Shown piece by piece: positions 53,958-63,880 of a stretch of 64,000 nt of DNA. This DNA is from Acidobacteriaceae bacterium. Its GTDB lineage: Bacteria; Acidobacteriota; Terriglobia; Terriglobales; Acidobacteriaceae. The number at the start of each line of letters is the position of its first letter. Position 1 is the first letter of the stretch. The stretch spans positions 1 to 64,000 of the forward strand of contig JARLFY010000062.1 in NCBI GenBank assembly GCA_031296325.1, read 5' to 3'. The translations under genes were made by a program, and so were the position numbers. The notes under the pieces were generated by a model that made no database searches, was not told where the DNA came from, and saw only the letters and a list, made by a program, of their open reading frames with translations.

Positions 53958-54040
53958 TTTCCGGTAATGGTGTAGACCGCCGTGGAGAGAGTCAAAGCGG
54001 ATTCCTTCGTTTCGCTACGGAATGACAAACAAATGATGCT
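53958..54040. repeat. R1 repeat copy
   Basis: ttccggtaatggtgtagaccgccgtggagagagtcaaagcggattccttcgtttcgctacggaatgacaaacaaatg. Confidence 0.75.
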
Positions 54041-54056
54041 ATGGAATGCCAACAAG

Positions 54057-54130
54057 GGCTGAAGGCCCGCCCTATAGCTCTGCTGCGGATCAAAACGCAG
54101 TGTTCGGATATATGTCGATACGGTCTAGAG
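54057..54130. repeat. Interspersed repeat R2, copy 3 (partial, inverted relative to copy 1)
   Basis: cctatagctctgctgcggatcaaaacgcagtgttcggatatatgtcgatacggtctagagc is the near-perfect reverse complement of ~27770-27825. Confidence 0.85.
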
Positions 54131-54214
54131 CAAAAGTGAAAAGGTTCAGAGATAAACAATCCTCTACAATGAACAGCGAACGGTAGATGTGTGTGAGTAC
54201 GGTTTAAAGGAGCG

Positions 54215-56401
54215 ATGAGCATGGGGAGAGTTTTGCGGATGGCGACGATCACGGTGGCAGGTGCGGTGTTGATGGGGGCTGGAGGAATGGGCGCGGCGGG
54301 TCAGGCTGCGGCGGGAAAGCCTGCGGCTGATGCTGCGGCGGCGTTTGGGCCAAAGAATCCTTTTTATACCGAGAGTTCGTTGCCGTATCATGCGCCGCCG
54401 TTCGACAAGATCAAGGACTCGGACTATCAGCCCGCGATCGAGGCCGGAATGGCTGAGCAGATCAAGGAGGTTGAGGCGATTGCCAATAATCCAGCCGCTC
54501 CGACCTTTGAAAATACGTTGGTGGCGTTGGAGAAGACGGGGCGGCTCTACAACCGTGCGGCGGAGACCTTCGACGGCGTGAGTCAGGCCAACACCAATCC
54601 CGTGCTGGAGAAGGTGGACGAGATCGAATCGCCCAAGCGGGCTGCGCACGACGACGCGATCTATCTGAATGCGAAGCTGTTTCAGCGCGTTGCTAAGATC
54701 TATGCGCAGATGGATTCGCTAGGGCTGGATGCAGAGTCGCGGCGGCTGGTGGATGTGTACTACAAGCATTTTGTGCATCAGGGCGCGAAGCTCTCGGTGG
54801 AGGATCAGAACAAGCTGCGCAAGCTGAATGAGGAGGAATCGACGCTACAGAACAGCTTTCGGACGAAGCTGTTGGCGGCGACCAAAGAGGCTGCGTTTAC
54901 CGCTAAGGATAAGGCAGCGTTGAAGGGGTTGACGGCGGCGCAGGTGGAGGCGGCGGTCGAGGCGGCCAAGGGACGCAAGGTGGAGGGCTACGTTTTGCCG
55001 TTGCAGAATACGACGCAGCAGCCGTTGCTGGCGTCGCTGGAGGATCGCGCGACGCGGCAGGCGCTCTTTGAGGACTCGTGGAATCGCGCAGAACGAGGCG
55101 GGGCGAACGACACGCGGGAGACGGTTCTGCGTCTGGCCAAGGTGAGAGCGGAGAAGGCGAAGCTGTTGGGCTTTGACAACTACGCGGCGTGGAATCTGGA
55201 AGACCAGATGGCCAAGACTCCTGAGGCCGCGATCAAGTTTATGGACGCGCTGGTTCCGGCGACGACGGCCAAGGCTGTGGTCGAGGGCAAAGAGATTCAA
55301 ACGGTGATTGATGCTCAAAAGGGCGGGTTCCAGTTGCAGCCGTGGGACTGGGAGTTCTACTCCGAGCAGGTGCGCAAGGCAAAGTACGACATAGACGAGG
55401 CGCAGGTGCGGCCTTACTTCGAACTCAATAATGTTCTGGAAAATGGCGTGTTTTATGCGGCAAGCCAGCTCTATGGGCTGAGCTTCAAGGAGCGTAAGGA
55501 CATTCCGGTATACAACCCCGACGTGCGCGTCTTCGAGGTCTTCGAGGCGAACGGCAAGCCGCTGGCGCTGGTCTACTTCGACTACTTCAAGCGCGATAAC
55601 AAGAGCGGCGGGGCGTGGATGAGCAACTTTGTCGATCAGTCGAAGCTGTTGGGAACGCTTCCGGTGATCTATAACGTGGCGAACTTCAGCAAGCCAGTCG
55701 CAGGGGAGCCGGCGCTGATCAGCTTCGACGACGTGACGACGATGTTCCACGAGTTTGGCCACGGGCTGCATGGAATGTTCTCCAGCGTGGAGTATCCGCG
55801 GCTGTCTGGGACCGACGTGCCGCGCGACTTTGTGGAGTTTCCCTCGCAGTTCAATGAACACTGGGCCAGCAATCCGGCGGTCTTCGACCACTTTGCCAAG
55901 CACTACAAGACGGGGACGGCGATGCCTCCAGAGCTGGCCGCAAAGCTGCGCAAGGCTGCAAAGTTCAATCAGGGATACATGCTGACCGAACTGCTGGCGG
56001 CGGCGGAGTTGGACATGCAGTGGCATACGATCTCCGCGACGAGTACGGTGGAGTCGCCCGACGCCTTCGAGAAGGCCGCGCTGGAGCGCAAGAAGCTGGC
56101 TCTGGCGACGGTTCCGCCGCGCTACCGTACGAGCTACTTTCAACACATCTGGGGAGGCGGATATGCGGCGGGATACTACGCGTATCTGTGGAGCGAGATG
56201 CTGGACGACGACGCCTACCAGTGGTTTGAGAATCACGGCGGGCTGACGCGCGCCAATGGCGAACGATTCCGCTCGATGGTGCTGTCGAAGGGCAATACCG
56301 AGGAGCTGGGAAAGATGTACGCGGCGTGGCTGGGAGCCGAACCAAGCGCCGAGCCGATGTTGAAGCAGCGCGGTCTGGTAGAGGATGGAGCAAAGAAGTA
56401 G
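54215..56401 (+). CDS. M3 family metallopeptidase (peptidyl-dipeptidase Dcp-like)
   Basis: DVTTMFHEFGHGLHGMFS (HExxH); SGTDVPRDFVEFPSQFNEHWA. Confidence 0.95.
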   Translation: MSMGRVLRMATITVAGAVLMGAGGMGAAGQAAAGKPAADAAAAFGPKNPFYTESSLPYHAPPFDKIKDSDYQPAIEAGMAEQIKEVEAIANNPAAPTFENTLVALEKTGRLYNRAAETFDGVSQANTNPVLEKVDEIESPKRAAHDDAIYLNAKLFQRVAKIYAQMDSLGLDAESRRLVDVYYKHFVHQGAKLSVEDQNKLRKLNEEESTLQNSFRTKLLAATKEAAFTAKDKAALKGLTAAQVEAAVEAAKGRKVEGYVLPLQNTTQQPLLASLEDRATRQALFEDSWNRAERGGANDTRETVLRLAKVRAEKAKLLGFDNYAAWNLEDQMAKTPEAAIKFMDALVPATTAKAVVEGKEIQTVIDAQKGGFQLQPWDWEFYSEQVRKAKYDIDEAQVRPYFELNNVLENGVFYAASQLYGLSFKERKDIPVYNPDVRVFEVFEANGKPLALVYFDYFKRDNKSGGAWMSNFVDQSKLLGTLPVIYNVANFSKPVAGEPALISFDDVTTMFHEFGHGLHGMFSSVEYPRLSGTDVPRDFVEFPSQFNEHWASNPAVFDHFAKHYKTGTAMPPELAAKLRKAAKFNQGYMLTELLAAAELDMQWHTISATSTVESPDAFEKAALERKKLALATVPPRYRTSYFQHIWGGGYAAGYYAYLWSEMLDDDAYQWFENHGGLTRANGERFRSMVLSKGNTEELGKMYAAWLGAEPSAEPMLKQRGLVEDGAKK

Positions 56402-56420
56402 GCCGCAACAAAGCCAGCAG

Positions 56421-56460
56421 AGGCCCAACTCCCGATTACGGGAGTTGGGCCTTTGCTTTG
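56421..56460 (+). terminator. Rho-independent terminator-like hairpin
   Basis: aggcccaactccc-gattac-gggagttgggcct followed by ttgcttt. Confidence 0.75.
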
Positions 56461-56507
56461 GCGGACTATATGAAGCTCGATACATACCGGCTTATCTAAC
56501 TAAATTT

Positions 56508-56622
56508 GAGTGTTTTCGGCATTGGTGTAGGCCATTGTGTCGCGAGCAACAGCAGATTCCTTCGCTTCGCTACGGAATGACAAACAAAGCGGTCTACAGT
56601 AATTCAGGAACTGCTCTGAAAT
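56508..56622. repeat. R1 repeat copy
   Basis: gtgttttcggcattggtgtaggcc...cagattccttcgcttcgctacggaatgacaaacaaagcggtctacagtaattcaggaactgctct. Confidence 0.8.
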
Positions 56623-56687
56623 GCTCTAACTCGTCTGATTTGAAATATTTGTTGTGAGACAGGTCTGGATCGTGTAGTCTGGCTGCC

Positions 56688-59120
56688 ATGAAATCCAGCC
56701 ATGTTTTTCTCCCCGTGTTGTTGATGACGGTCTGCGCGTTTGCGCAGAGTTCGGCTAAGCCCATTGATCCAACTGGGCCAGCGGAGGCTCCCAACTCGCA
56801 GAAGACTTACGCTGCGTTGCGCGCGGACCTTCCGGGAACCGACGGCGTGGCGGTGAAGGAGTTCACGCTGGAGCGCGAGGGAGGAAGGTTCTACTTCGAC
56901 CAAGGCAGCTTCTACTTCTACGCTCCGGTGGAAGGCCATGTGACCGGCGCGGTCTTCATCGGCAAGGGGCGCTTTGAACTGAAACCGAAGGGGGCGGGCG
57001 AGCAGCGTTCGCTGGCATTGCTGACCAAGAGTGACGCGCTCTCGCAGGAGTTCTCCACCCTGGTGCTGCGCTTCAGCGATAACACAGCGGAGGAGATTCG
57101 CAAGGCTTCGGCTGGAACCGCTCCCGCGACGGATCGACGTGTGCGAGCGGCAGCCGAAGATTTGGCCAGAAACTATCGCAAAAATATGAGCGACAACGTT
57201 GAATTGCGGATTCTGGCCGACCTGCTGGGCGGCAGCGGTCTGGGACACTATTTTCTGGCCTCGCTGCGCATGGGGAATATGCTGACGGGGAAGAATCTGC
57301 TCTTCCTGATTGATCCCGAAGGAACCGCGCACTCCTCACCCGACGAGGTGGAGTTGACGACCTGGAGCGATGTTGACTTGCAGCCGTGGGTGGCTTACCA
57401 GATGCAAGCTGCTGATGAGAAGGAGCGCGGCAAACGCATTCAGGTGAGCGACGAGAAGCTCGACGTGACCTTCGACAAGGGCGGCATGATGAAGGCTTCG
57501 GCTGAGACGAGGTTTACGATGAAGCGCGATGGAGTGCGCGTGGTGCGGCTTAATCTTTATCCCACGCTGCGCGTCTCGGGAGTCTACAGCGAGAGCGGCG
57601 TTCCGCTGGACTTTGTGCAGGAGGATAAGGCGCTCGATCCAGAGTTTGCCGTAATTCTGCCCGAGCCGGCGAAGAAGGGCGACACGGTACGCTTGTTGAC
57701 GGTCTACAGCGGCAAGGACGCACTGCGCGCCGACGGGAATGAGACCTACTACCTGATGAGTGGCGCGCGTGAGAGCTGGTATCCATCGGGCGCGGGCGAG
57801 ATGGGCGACTTCGCCAACTTCCACATGACCTTCCACCTTCCCAAGAACCTGCAGATCGTAGCCACTGGCAAGCAGGTGAGCGTGGTCCCGGAGAGTGGAG
57901 GGATGATAAAGGCAGTGTGGGAGACCGATGCGCCGATCCCGGTAGCTGGCTTCAACTTGGGAAACTTCAAGTCGAATGCCACGAAGACGCCGCAGGGATT
58001 TGGGGTGAGCGCTTATGCCGACATCGGCCTGCCGGATAAATTTGCCCATCTGTCGGAGGCTGCGGAGGACGAAGGCGTTGCCGCACTGGGAAATCTGTCG
58101 TCCGTTCCGGCGCTGGCAAACGAGGTCTCGCAGGGAGTTGCTGCGATTCAGATCTACTCGGACTTCTACGGCAAGCTGCCCTACGACCACGTCGCGCTGA
58201 CCGAGCAGACCGCATGCAACTACGGCCAGAGCTGGCCCATGCTGGTCTATCTGCCGCTGTGCGGATTCTGGGACAAGACGGTGCAGCATCAGTTGGGACT
58301 GCTCGACGGCGACGCCAGCTACTGGCGCGAGGTGACGCCGCATGAGGTCTCGCATCAGTGGTGGGGAAATCTGGTTGGTTTCAACAGCTATCGCGATCAG
58401 TGGATGAGTGAGGGATTCGCCAACTTCTCGGTGGGAATCTTTCTGCTGAATACATCGCCGAATATGGACTTGTACCGCGCCTTCTGGAAGGAGCAGCAGA
58501 AGAACCTGCTACAGAAGAATGCGCAGGGCGTGCGCGCGATCGATGCCGGTGCGCTGACCATGGGAGGACGCGTTTCCAATTCGAAGAACGGCGATGTCTA
58601 CCAGTTGCTGATCTACAGCAAGGGCGCATACGTCCTGCACATGCTGGAGATGGCCTACTGGACGCCGCAGGGACAGGAAGCCGCGTTCAAGCGGTCGATG
58701 CAGCAGTTCGTCAAAGACTACGCGGGCAAGGCCGCGACGACCGAGGACTGGAAGGCGTCGATGGAGAAGACCATGCCTAAATCGCTCGACCTGCGCGGCG
58801 ATGGCAAGCTGGATTGGTTCTTCGACGAGTACGTCAATGGCACTGAGCTACCGCACTATGCGATTGCCTCGGACTTTACCGTCGACGCGGATGGTGTCAC
58901 CAGCGCGCATATCAAGCTGACCCAGAGCAATGTCTCGAAGAGCTTTGTAATGGTCATTCCAATCTATCTGCAAATGCAGAACGGCAATACCGTTCGTATG
59001 GCGAATATGGTGGTTCACGGCAGCGATTCGGTCGAACACACGTTTACGCTGGGCAAGCTGCCCTCACCCGCAAAGACCGCGTTGGTCAACTACAACGCGG
59101 ATGTGCTGAGCGACAACTAA
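56688..59120 (+). CDS. M1 family aminopeptidase-like protein, secreted
   Basis: Signal peptide; VTPHEVSHQWWGNLVGFNSYRDQWMSEGFANFSVGIFL (HExxHxW...E). Confidence 0.9.
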   Translation: MKSSHVFLPVLLMTVCAFAQSSAKPIDPTGPAEAPNSQKTYAALRADLPGTDGVAVKEFTLEREGGRFYFDQGSFYFYAPVEGHVTGAVFIGKGRFELKPKGAGEQRSLALLTKSDALSQEFSTLVLRFSDNTAEEIRKASAGTAPATDRRVRAAAEDLARNYRKNMSDNVELRILADLLGGSGLGHYFLASLRMGNMLTGKNLLFLIDPEGTAHSSPDEVELTTWSDVDLQPWVAYQMQAADEKERGKRIQVSDEKLDVTFDKGGMMKASAETRFTMKRDGVRVVRLNLYPTLRVSGVYSESGVPLDFVQEDKALDPEFAVILPEPAKKGDTVRLLTVYSGKDALRADGNETYYLMSGARESWYPSGAGEMGDFANFHMTFHLPKNLQIVATGKQVSVVPESGGMIKAVWETDAPIPVAGFNLGNFKSNATKTPQGFGVSAYADIGLPDKFAHLSEAAEDEGVAALGNLSSVPALANEVSQGVAAIQIYSDFYGKLPYDHVALTEQTACNYGQSWPMLVYLPLCGFWDKTVQHQLGLLDGDASYWREVTPHEVSHQWWGNLVGFNSYRDQWMSEGFANFSVGIFLLNTSPNMDLYRAFWKEQQKNLLQKNAQGVRAIDAGALTMGGRVSNSKNGDVYQLLIYSKGAYVLHMLEMAYWTPQGQEAAFKRSMQQFVKDYAGKAATTEDWKASMEKTMPKSLDLRGDGKLDWFFDEYVNGTELPHYAIASDFTVDADGVTSAHIKLTQSNVSKSFVMVIPIYLQMQNGNTVRMANMVVHGSDSVEHTFTLGKLPSPAKTALVNYNADVLSDN

Positions 59121-59126
59121 CAACCT

Positions 59127-59159
59127 CCTCCTGCGCGGTTCTGTTGGAAACGCGCAGGA
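59127..59159 (+). terminator. Hairpin between convergent genes
   Basis: ctcctgcgcg...cgcgcaggag inverted repeat. Confidence 0.5.
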
Positions 59160-59190
59160 GAAGGCCGTTTATCTATCTAAAATAATTACG

Positions 59191-60618
59191 CTAGAAGCGA
59201 ATCTCTTCGCGGGCGATCTCGCGGCGATCCTCGGCGAGGATGGTTCCGCGTTCCAGCACATGAGCCAGTTCGCGCACGTTGCCTGGCCAGTTGTGCTCCA
59301 TCAGACGCTTTGCTGCGCCGGATGAGAGCCGCTTGATCGGCATCTCCTCGCCCAGCCGGCCCAGCAGATACTCCGCCAGTGGAAGAACGTCTTCCATGTG
59401 ATTGCGCAATGCTGGCACTGAGACCGGAAAGACGGCCAGCCGGTGATAGAGGTCCAGACGGAAGGCTCGTTCCGAGACGCGTTGCAGCAGCGGCTGATGG
59501 GTCGCCGCAATCACGCGCACGTTCACGCGAATCGTCTCGTTGTCGCCGACACGTTGCAGTTCGCCGGACTCCAGAAAGCGCAGCATCTTGGCCTGTAGAG
59601 CCAGCGGCATCTCGCCAATCTCGTCCAGCATCAGGGAACCCCCATTCGCCGCTTCGATCCTTCCTGTGCGCGACTGTACGGCTCCGGTAAACGCTCCACG
59701 GGTGTGTCCGAAGAGTTCGGCTTCGAGCAGCGCCTCGGGAATCGCCGCGCAGTTCAGCACCACGAAGGGCTTGCTCGATCGCGCGCTCAGACTATGCACA
59801 GCCTTGGCCACTAACTCCTTGCCCACGCCAGTCTCGCCCTCAATCAGCACGGTCGAGGAGCGCGGCGCAACCAAGCGTATCAGGCGCGCCATCTCCAGCA
59901 TTGCGGGACTCTCGCCGACCATCTCTGGCAGAGGCTGCGCCTGCCCACGCCGATGCGTCTCTTGCCTGACTTCCTCCTTGAAGATCAACGTCTGTAGAGG
60001 ACGCTTGCTTGTAGCAGGAGCCGACTCGGAAGGCAGCGCTACGGCTATGTCCGCAGCCTGCGCTTCTTTTTTCTGGACGAATGTATGCCCGTTTTCCTCG
60101 GACCAAACTGAGTGGTGCGAGTACAGCGACTCCGCCATCTCCTGCGCGGCAATCGCTCGCTCTGCCTCGGGACCAAGCCTCTTTGCAGCCGAAAAGTGCG
60201 GTGTAGAGATAGGGAATAGATTTCTCTCCACTCGCTCACCGAAGTCGCTCACATTCTGCGAGCTTTCCTGCGCCTGACGCAGAGCGTACAGCAATTCGTT
60301 TCTTCGCGGGCTGTGCGCTTCCAACTCGTCCACTCCTTCATTGATCCACAGCAGATCCATCACGGGATAACGCAGACGCATCTCTCCGGCAAATTCGCCG
60401 ACCTCCAGATCGGGAAGAACACTGTCCAGCACCATTGCCTCGGCGTTCTGCAACTCCAGCAGAGCCATTGCTTCGGCGCCTCCAGAGGCCTCGCGTACCT
60501 GCCAGCGCATCGCCGTCAACTCCCGCCGCAATCGTGCGCGAAAGTCTACATCTGCGCTGGCCAACAGTACAGTGCGCACCTCGGCCTTGTTTTCCAGACT
60601 GCTTAATCCGTATCCCAT
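59191..60618 (-). CDS. Sigma-54-interacting AAA+ activator with degenerate receiver-like N-terminus, no C-terminal HTH
   Basis: GETGVGKELVAKAVHSLS; ELFGHTRGAFTGAVQSR; WPGNVRELAHVLERGTILAEDRREIAREEIRF*; ends directly after the AAA+ module. Confidence 0.9.
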   Translation of the reverse strand: MGYGLSSLENKAEVRTVLLASADVDFRARLRRELTAMRWQVREASGGAEAMALLELQNAEAMVLDSVLPDLEVGEFAGEMRLRYPVMDLLWINEGVDELEAHSPRRNELLYALRQAQESSQNVSDFGERVERNLFPISTPHFSAAKRLGPEAERAIAAQEMAESLYSHHSVWSEENGHTFVQKKEAQAADIAVALPSESAPATSKRPLQTLIFKEEVRQETHRRGQAQPLPEMVGESPAMLEMARLIRLVAPRSSTVLIEGETGVGKELVAKAVHSLSARSSKPFVVLNCAAIPEALLEAELFGHTRGAFTGAVQSRTGRIEAANGGSLMLDEIGEMPLALQAKMLRFLESGELQRVGDNETIRVNVRVIAATHQPLLQRVSERAFRLDLYHRLAVFPVSVPALRNHMEDVLPLAEYLLGRLGEEMPIKRLSSGAAKRLMEHNWPGNVRELAHVLERGTILAEDRREIAREEIRF

Positions 60619-60731
60619 GAATACTCCCTGTCGGCTGCTGCTCTGTGTAGTGCCGCTCTTTCAGGATGTATGAGTAATAAAGCGTAAAAGCTGACGCTCT
60701 GCCCTGGTGTTGCCAGAGCAGAGCGCAGCTT

Positions 60732-61478
60732 CTAGGCGCACGCTTGCCTGGGAGCTGCGTACGACCTGTCAATTTTATTTGTCAACGATATACTCGTCGG
60801 GCCACCCAGCCTATATCCCGATCCGCGCACCGTCTCGATCAAACCTGTCTTGAGGTTGTGAAGATCGTCTCCATCCAACTTGCGGCGCAGGTAGTTGATA
60901 TAGACATCGACGAGGTTGGTTCCCGTTTCGGTTGGCATCTGCCAGACTTCAGTGAGCAACTGGCTGCGAGACACGCACTCGCCGCAATGCATCATCAGAA
61001 ACTCCAGCAGGGAGAACTCCTTAGCCGTTAGCTCGATGGATCGGCCTCCACGGACGACCTTGTGTTCAATCCTGTGTAACATCAGATCTCCGTGCCGCAG
61101 CACGGGATCGGAGAATTGCTCGCGCCGCCGCAGAAGCGCTCTGCACCGCGCCGTTAGTTCATAAAAGCTGAAGGGCTTCAATAGGCAATCATCCGCGCCA
61201 ATGTCCAGACATTGCACTCGGGAGTTCAGATCGCTGCGACCAGTCAATACCAGTACGCAGGTGTTGTCATGACGCGCCCGCATCTCCGCCAGAACCTCCA
61301 TCCCGTCGCGCTTGGGTAGGCTAAGATCCAGCAGAACCAGATCTGGATGATCGGATGCGCTGTGAGCCAGAGCCGCCTCTCCATCCTCGACCCACTCCAC
61401 ATGGTGACCTTCCAACTCCATCCCCGTTTTCAAAAATGACCCCAGGGCCTGATCGTCTTCCACTATCAGTACGCGCAT
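60732..61478 (-). CDS. OmpR/PhoB-type response regulator
   Basis: MRVLIVEDDQALGSFLKTG...DLVLLDLSLPKRDGMEVL...LKPFSFYELTAR; winged-helix C-terminus TNLVDVYINYLRRKLDGD. Confidence 0.95.
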   Translation of the reverse strand: MRVLIVEDDQALGSFLKTGMELEGHHVEWVEDGEAALAHSASDHPDLVLLDLSLPKRDGMEVLAEMRARHDNTCVLVLTGRSDLNSRVQCLDIGADDCLLKPFSFYELTARCRALLRRREQFSDPVLRHGDLMLHRIEHKVVRGGRSIELTAKEFSLLEFLMMHCGECVSRSQLLTEVWQMPTETGTNLVDVYINYLRRKLDGDDLHNLKTGLIETVRGSGYRLGGPTSISLTNKIDRSYAAPRQACA

Positions 61479-61822
61479 AGAATTCCTCTGAATAGTATTC
61501 TGTGCAATACAGATGGGAAGTGACGGAATGATTCCTTGTCTCCGCTTCAATAACAATCCTGAACGGGTATGTATAGGTTCCACTATCAGATACATGATTG
61601 GTACAAACTAATGAAACAAATTTTTTGCGATGTCCCAAAAAGGGAATAATATTCGCAGAAAAATCGGCAGCTAATTGTATTTAGAGTTTTAGTTTTCAGT
61701 AATTTGGAAAGCATTTACCAAACCGTCACACGATCTCTTCTGTCTGCGAAGATAATAAAAGCCTCATTAGATTTTCTGGTGAATCTGCCAGTTTATTCTT
61801 CCGCCATAAGAGTTGAACATAA

Positions 61823-63880
61823 ATGGAGCGTCTTCTAATGCAAGTCGTCCGGTTTCTCGCACTGCCCTTGCTTATTGCCACGTCCGCTTGTTCCCCGGCA
61901 CAAAGCGCGACCGCCAAGTCGCCGATTACTGCGCGCCGAGCGCCAATTGCCGCGCCGATCACGGAGATTGCTCCACTCTCCAGTTCCGCAGTGAAGAGCC
62001 AGACCCTGTCCGCCGCCAGCGAGCCTGTACTCTCGCAGGCGGCCAAGCTCCGACTCTTGCGAGAGAAGATCAAGTACATCTTCGTTCTGTTTCAGGAGAA
62101 CCGCTCCTTCGACTTCTACTTCGCCACCTATCCCGGCGCTGAGGGACTGTACTCGCATTCACCCAATGAAATCGCTGGATATACACAGCCCATCGTGAAT
62201 GTGGACGGATCTGTCAGTCCAATATCTCCCTTCAAGATCCCCTTCGCCGTGGTTGATGCCATGGGCAATACGGTTCCTCTTTATCCATCGGACATTGCGT
62301 CGGTGAATCACAATCACACGGCCATTGCGAACAAGCTCGACCTGGACAGCAACCTTGTTGCGCGCAACGATCGTTACGCGCTTACCGAGGAGGGCGTGAC
62401 GCTGAACGCGAACGGCAGGCCCAGCAAAGCTCCCTCGCTTGAGCGCAAGCAGTTCGGCGAACTGGTTCTGGCCCACATCGACTGCGATGCTGCGCCTTTT
62501 CTGTGGCGTTATGCCGACCGTTTTACCCTCTTCGACCACTTCATGGATACGGTCATCGGGCCGTCCACGCCGAACGCCATCGCCATGATCTCCGGGCAAT
62601 CCGGCGAGACGCAGTGGATGCTTCACCCCGAGTTGGGCGAGAAGGGGCAACTGCCGGTCGTCGGCGACCCCGTTCCCTACTGGGGATCGTTGCTGGACAC
62701 CAAGGGCGACCACCCGCGTCAGCCGAATCCCGCTCCCAAGGCGAAAGCCTCCGGTAGCAAGAAGCCCGACCCGCGCAGCAATCCCGCTCCCAACCTGACC
62801 TTTGCCACGCTGCCGCTCTCTTTTATGGGGAGCGATATAGAGAAGACTACTGCCGCAGACTACGATCCAGCCTTCGATCTGGCCGACGTGCAGTCCGACA
62901 TCAAGAAGATTGCGGGCCACGGAGTCGCCGCCACCAACTGGGGTTGGTATCAGCAGGGCTACGACCACGAGCCGACCGACCCGACCGCCGTCGCCTCGCA
63001 TGACAACTACATCGTCCATCACAACGCGCCGCAGTACTTCGGCTACGTTGCCAACAACCCGGACGTGAACACCCACATGCACGGACTGGGCGACTTCTTC
63101 GCCGATGTCGCGGCACAACGGCTTCCTGCCTCCGGCGTCTTCTACGTTCGCGGCGGCTATGGCAACATCTTTGGCGACAAGCCGCTCGACCCCAACCCAA
63201 ACCTCGCTGCGGTCTTCAACGGAGACGACGACCACCCCGGCTACTCCGACTCGCAGCTCTCCGAGGCTCTGCTGGCGCGCGAGATCAACGCTATCGCCTC
63301 CAGCCCCTACTGGTCGCAGTCGGCGATCCTGATCGCATACGACGAGTCAGATGGACTCTACGACCACACCCGTCCGCGCGTCCGCTCACACGACGCCGCT
63401 GGTCTGCCGCTCGATCAGGGGCCGCGCATTCCGGCGATCCTCATCTCGCCCTATGCCGTTGTCCACGGAGTGTCGCACGAGCCCGCCGAGCACAGCTCCA
63501 TCATCAAGCTGGTCGACGAACTCTTCGGCCTGATTCCGCTCGCTGATCTGCCGGACGAGGAGCGCGCCCGCGCCATCGGCGTCACCAAGTTTGGCCAGAA
63601 AGATCTGGGTCCGGCAGACGACAAGGTCGCGGGCGTCGGCGACCTGCTCTCCGGCTTTGACAACCTTAGACTGCTGGGCCGAGCCAAGCCGCTTCCCGCC
63701 AGCTACGCCGAGATTCCCGAGGCGGAGATCAACTCCTTCCCGCACGACAATGCGCAGGGGTGCAGTGTTTTACAGATCCGCCCCACCGACGCTGGCCGCT
63801 CCAACCCCATTCCCGCCGACTTCAACCCTCGGCCCGACACAACCCCCGGAATCCCAACCTCCGGCCACTGGATTCCATGA
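61823..63880 (+). CDS. Phosphoesterase / phospholipase C-acid phosphatase-like protein (PF04185 type)
   Basis: YIFVLFQENRSFDFYFATYPGAEGL; PNAIAMISGQSG; YDESDGLYDHTRPRV; lipoprotein-like N-terminus. Confidence 0.9.
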   Translation: MERLLMQVVRFLALPLLIATSACSPAQSATAKSPITARRAPIAAPITEIAPLSSSAVKSQTLSAASEPVLSQAAKLRLLREKIKYIFVLFQENRSFDFYFATYPGAEGLYSHSPNEIAGYTQPIVNVDGSVSPISPFKIPFAVVDAMGNTVPLYPSDIASVNHNHTAIANKLDLDSNLVARNDRYALTEEGVTLNANGRPSKAPSLERKQFGELVLAHIDCDAAPFLWRYADRFTLFDHFMDTVIGPSTPNAIAMISGQSGETQWMLHPELGEKGQLPVVGDPVPYWGSLLDTKGDHPRQPNPAPKAKASGSKKPDPRSNPAPNLTFATLPLSFMGSDIEKTTAADYDPAFDLADVQSDIKKIAGHGVAATNWGWYQQGYDHEPTDPTAVASHDNYIVHHNAPQYFGYVANNPDVNTHMHGLGDFFADVAAQRLPASGVFYVRGGYGNIFGDKPLDPNPNLAAVFNGDDDHPGYSDSQLSEALLAREINAIASSPYWSQSAILIAYDESDGLYDHTRPRVRSHDAAGLPLDQGPRIPAILISPYAVVHGVSHEPAEHSSIIKLVDELFGLIPLADLPDEERARAIGVTKFGQKDLGPADDKVAGVGDLLSGFDNLRLLGRAKPLPASYAEIPEAEINSFPHDNAQGCSVLQIRPTDAGRSNPIPADFNPRPDTTPGIPTSGHWIP

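Noticed and set aside
52952-54055. 367-aa minus-strand ORF overlapping the lemA 3' end and the nitroreductase gene
   Set aside because: Its N-terminus (IICLSFRSETKESALTLSTAVYTITG) is R1 repeat translation and the rest is antisense to the nitroreductase.
54845-56485. 546-aa minus-strand ORF antisense to the M3 peptidase
   Set aside because: Same high-GC antisense artefact; the sense strand encodes an unambiguous HExxH peptidase.
62159-63235. 358-aa minus-strand ORF antisense to the phosphoesterase
   Set aside because: Val/Gly/Arg-rich translation, no motifs, opposite a well-supported CDS.
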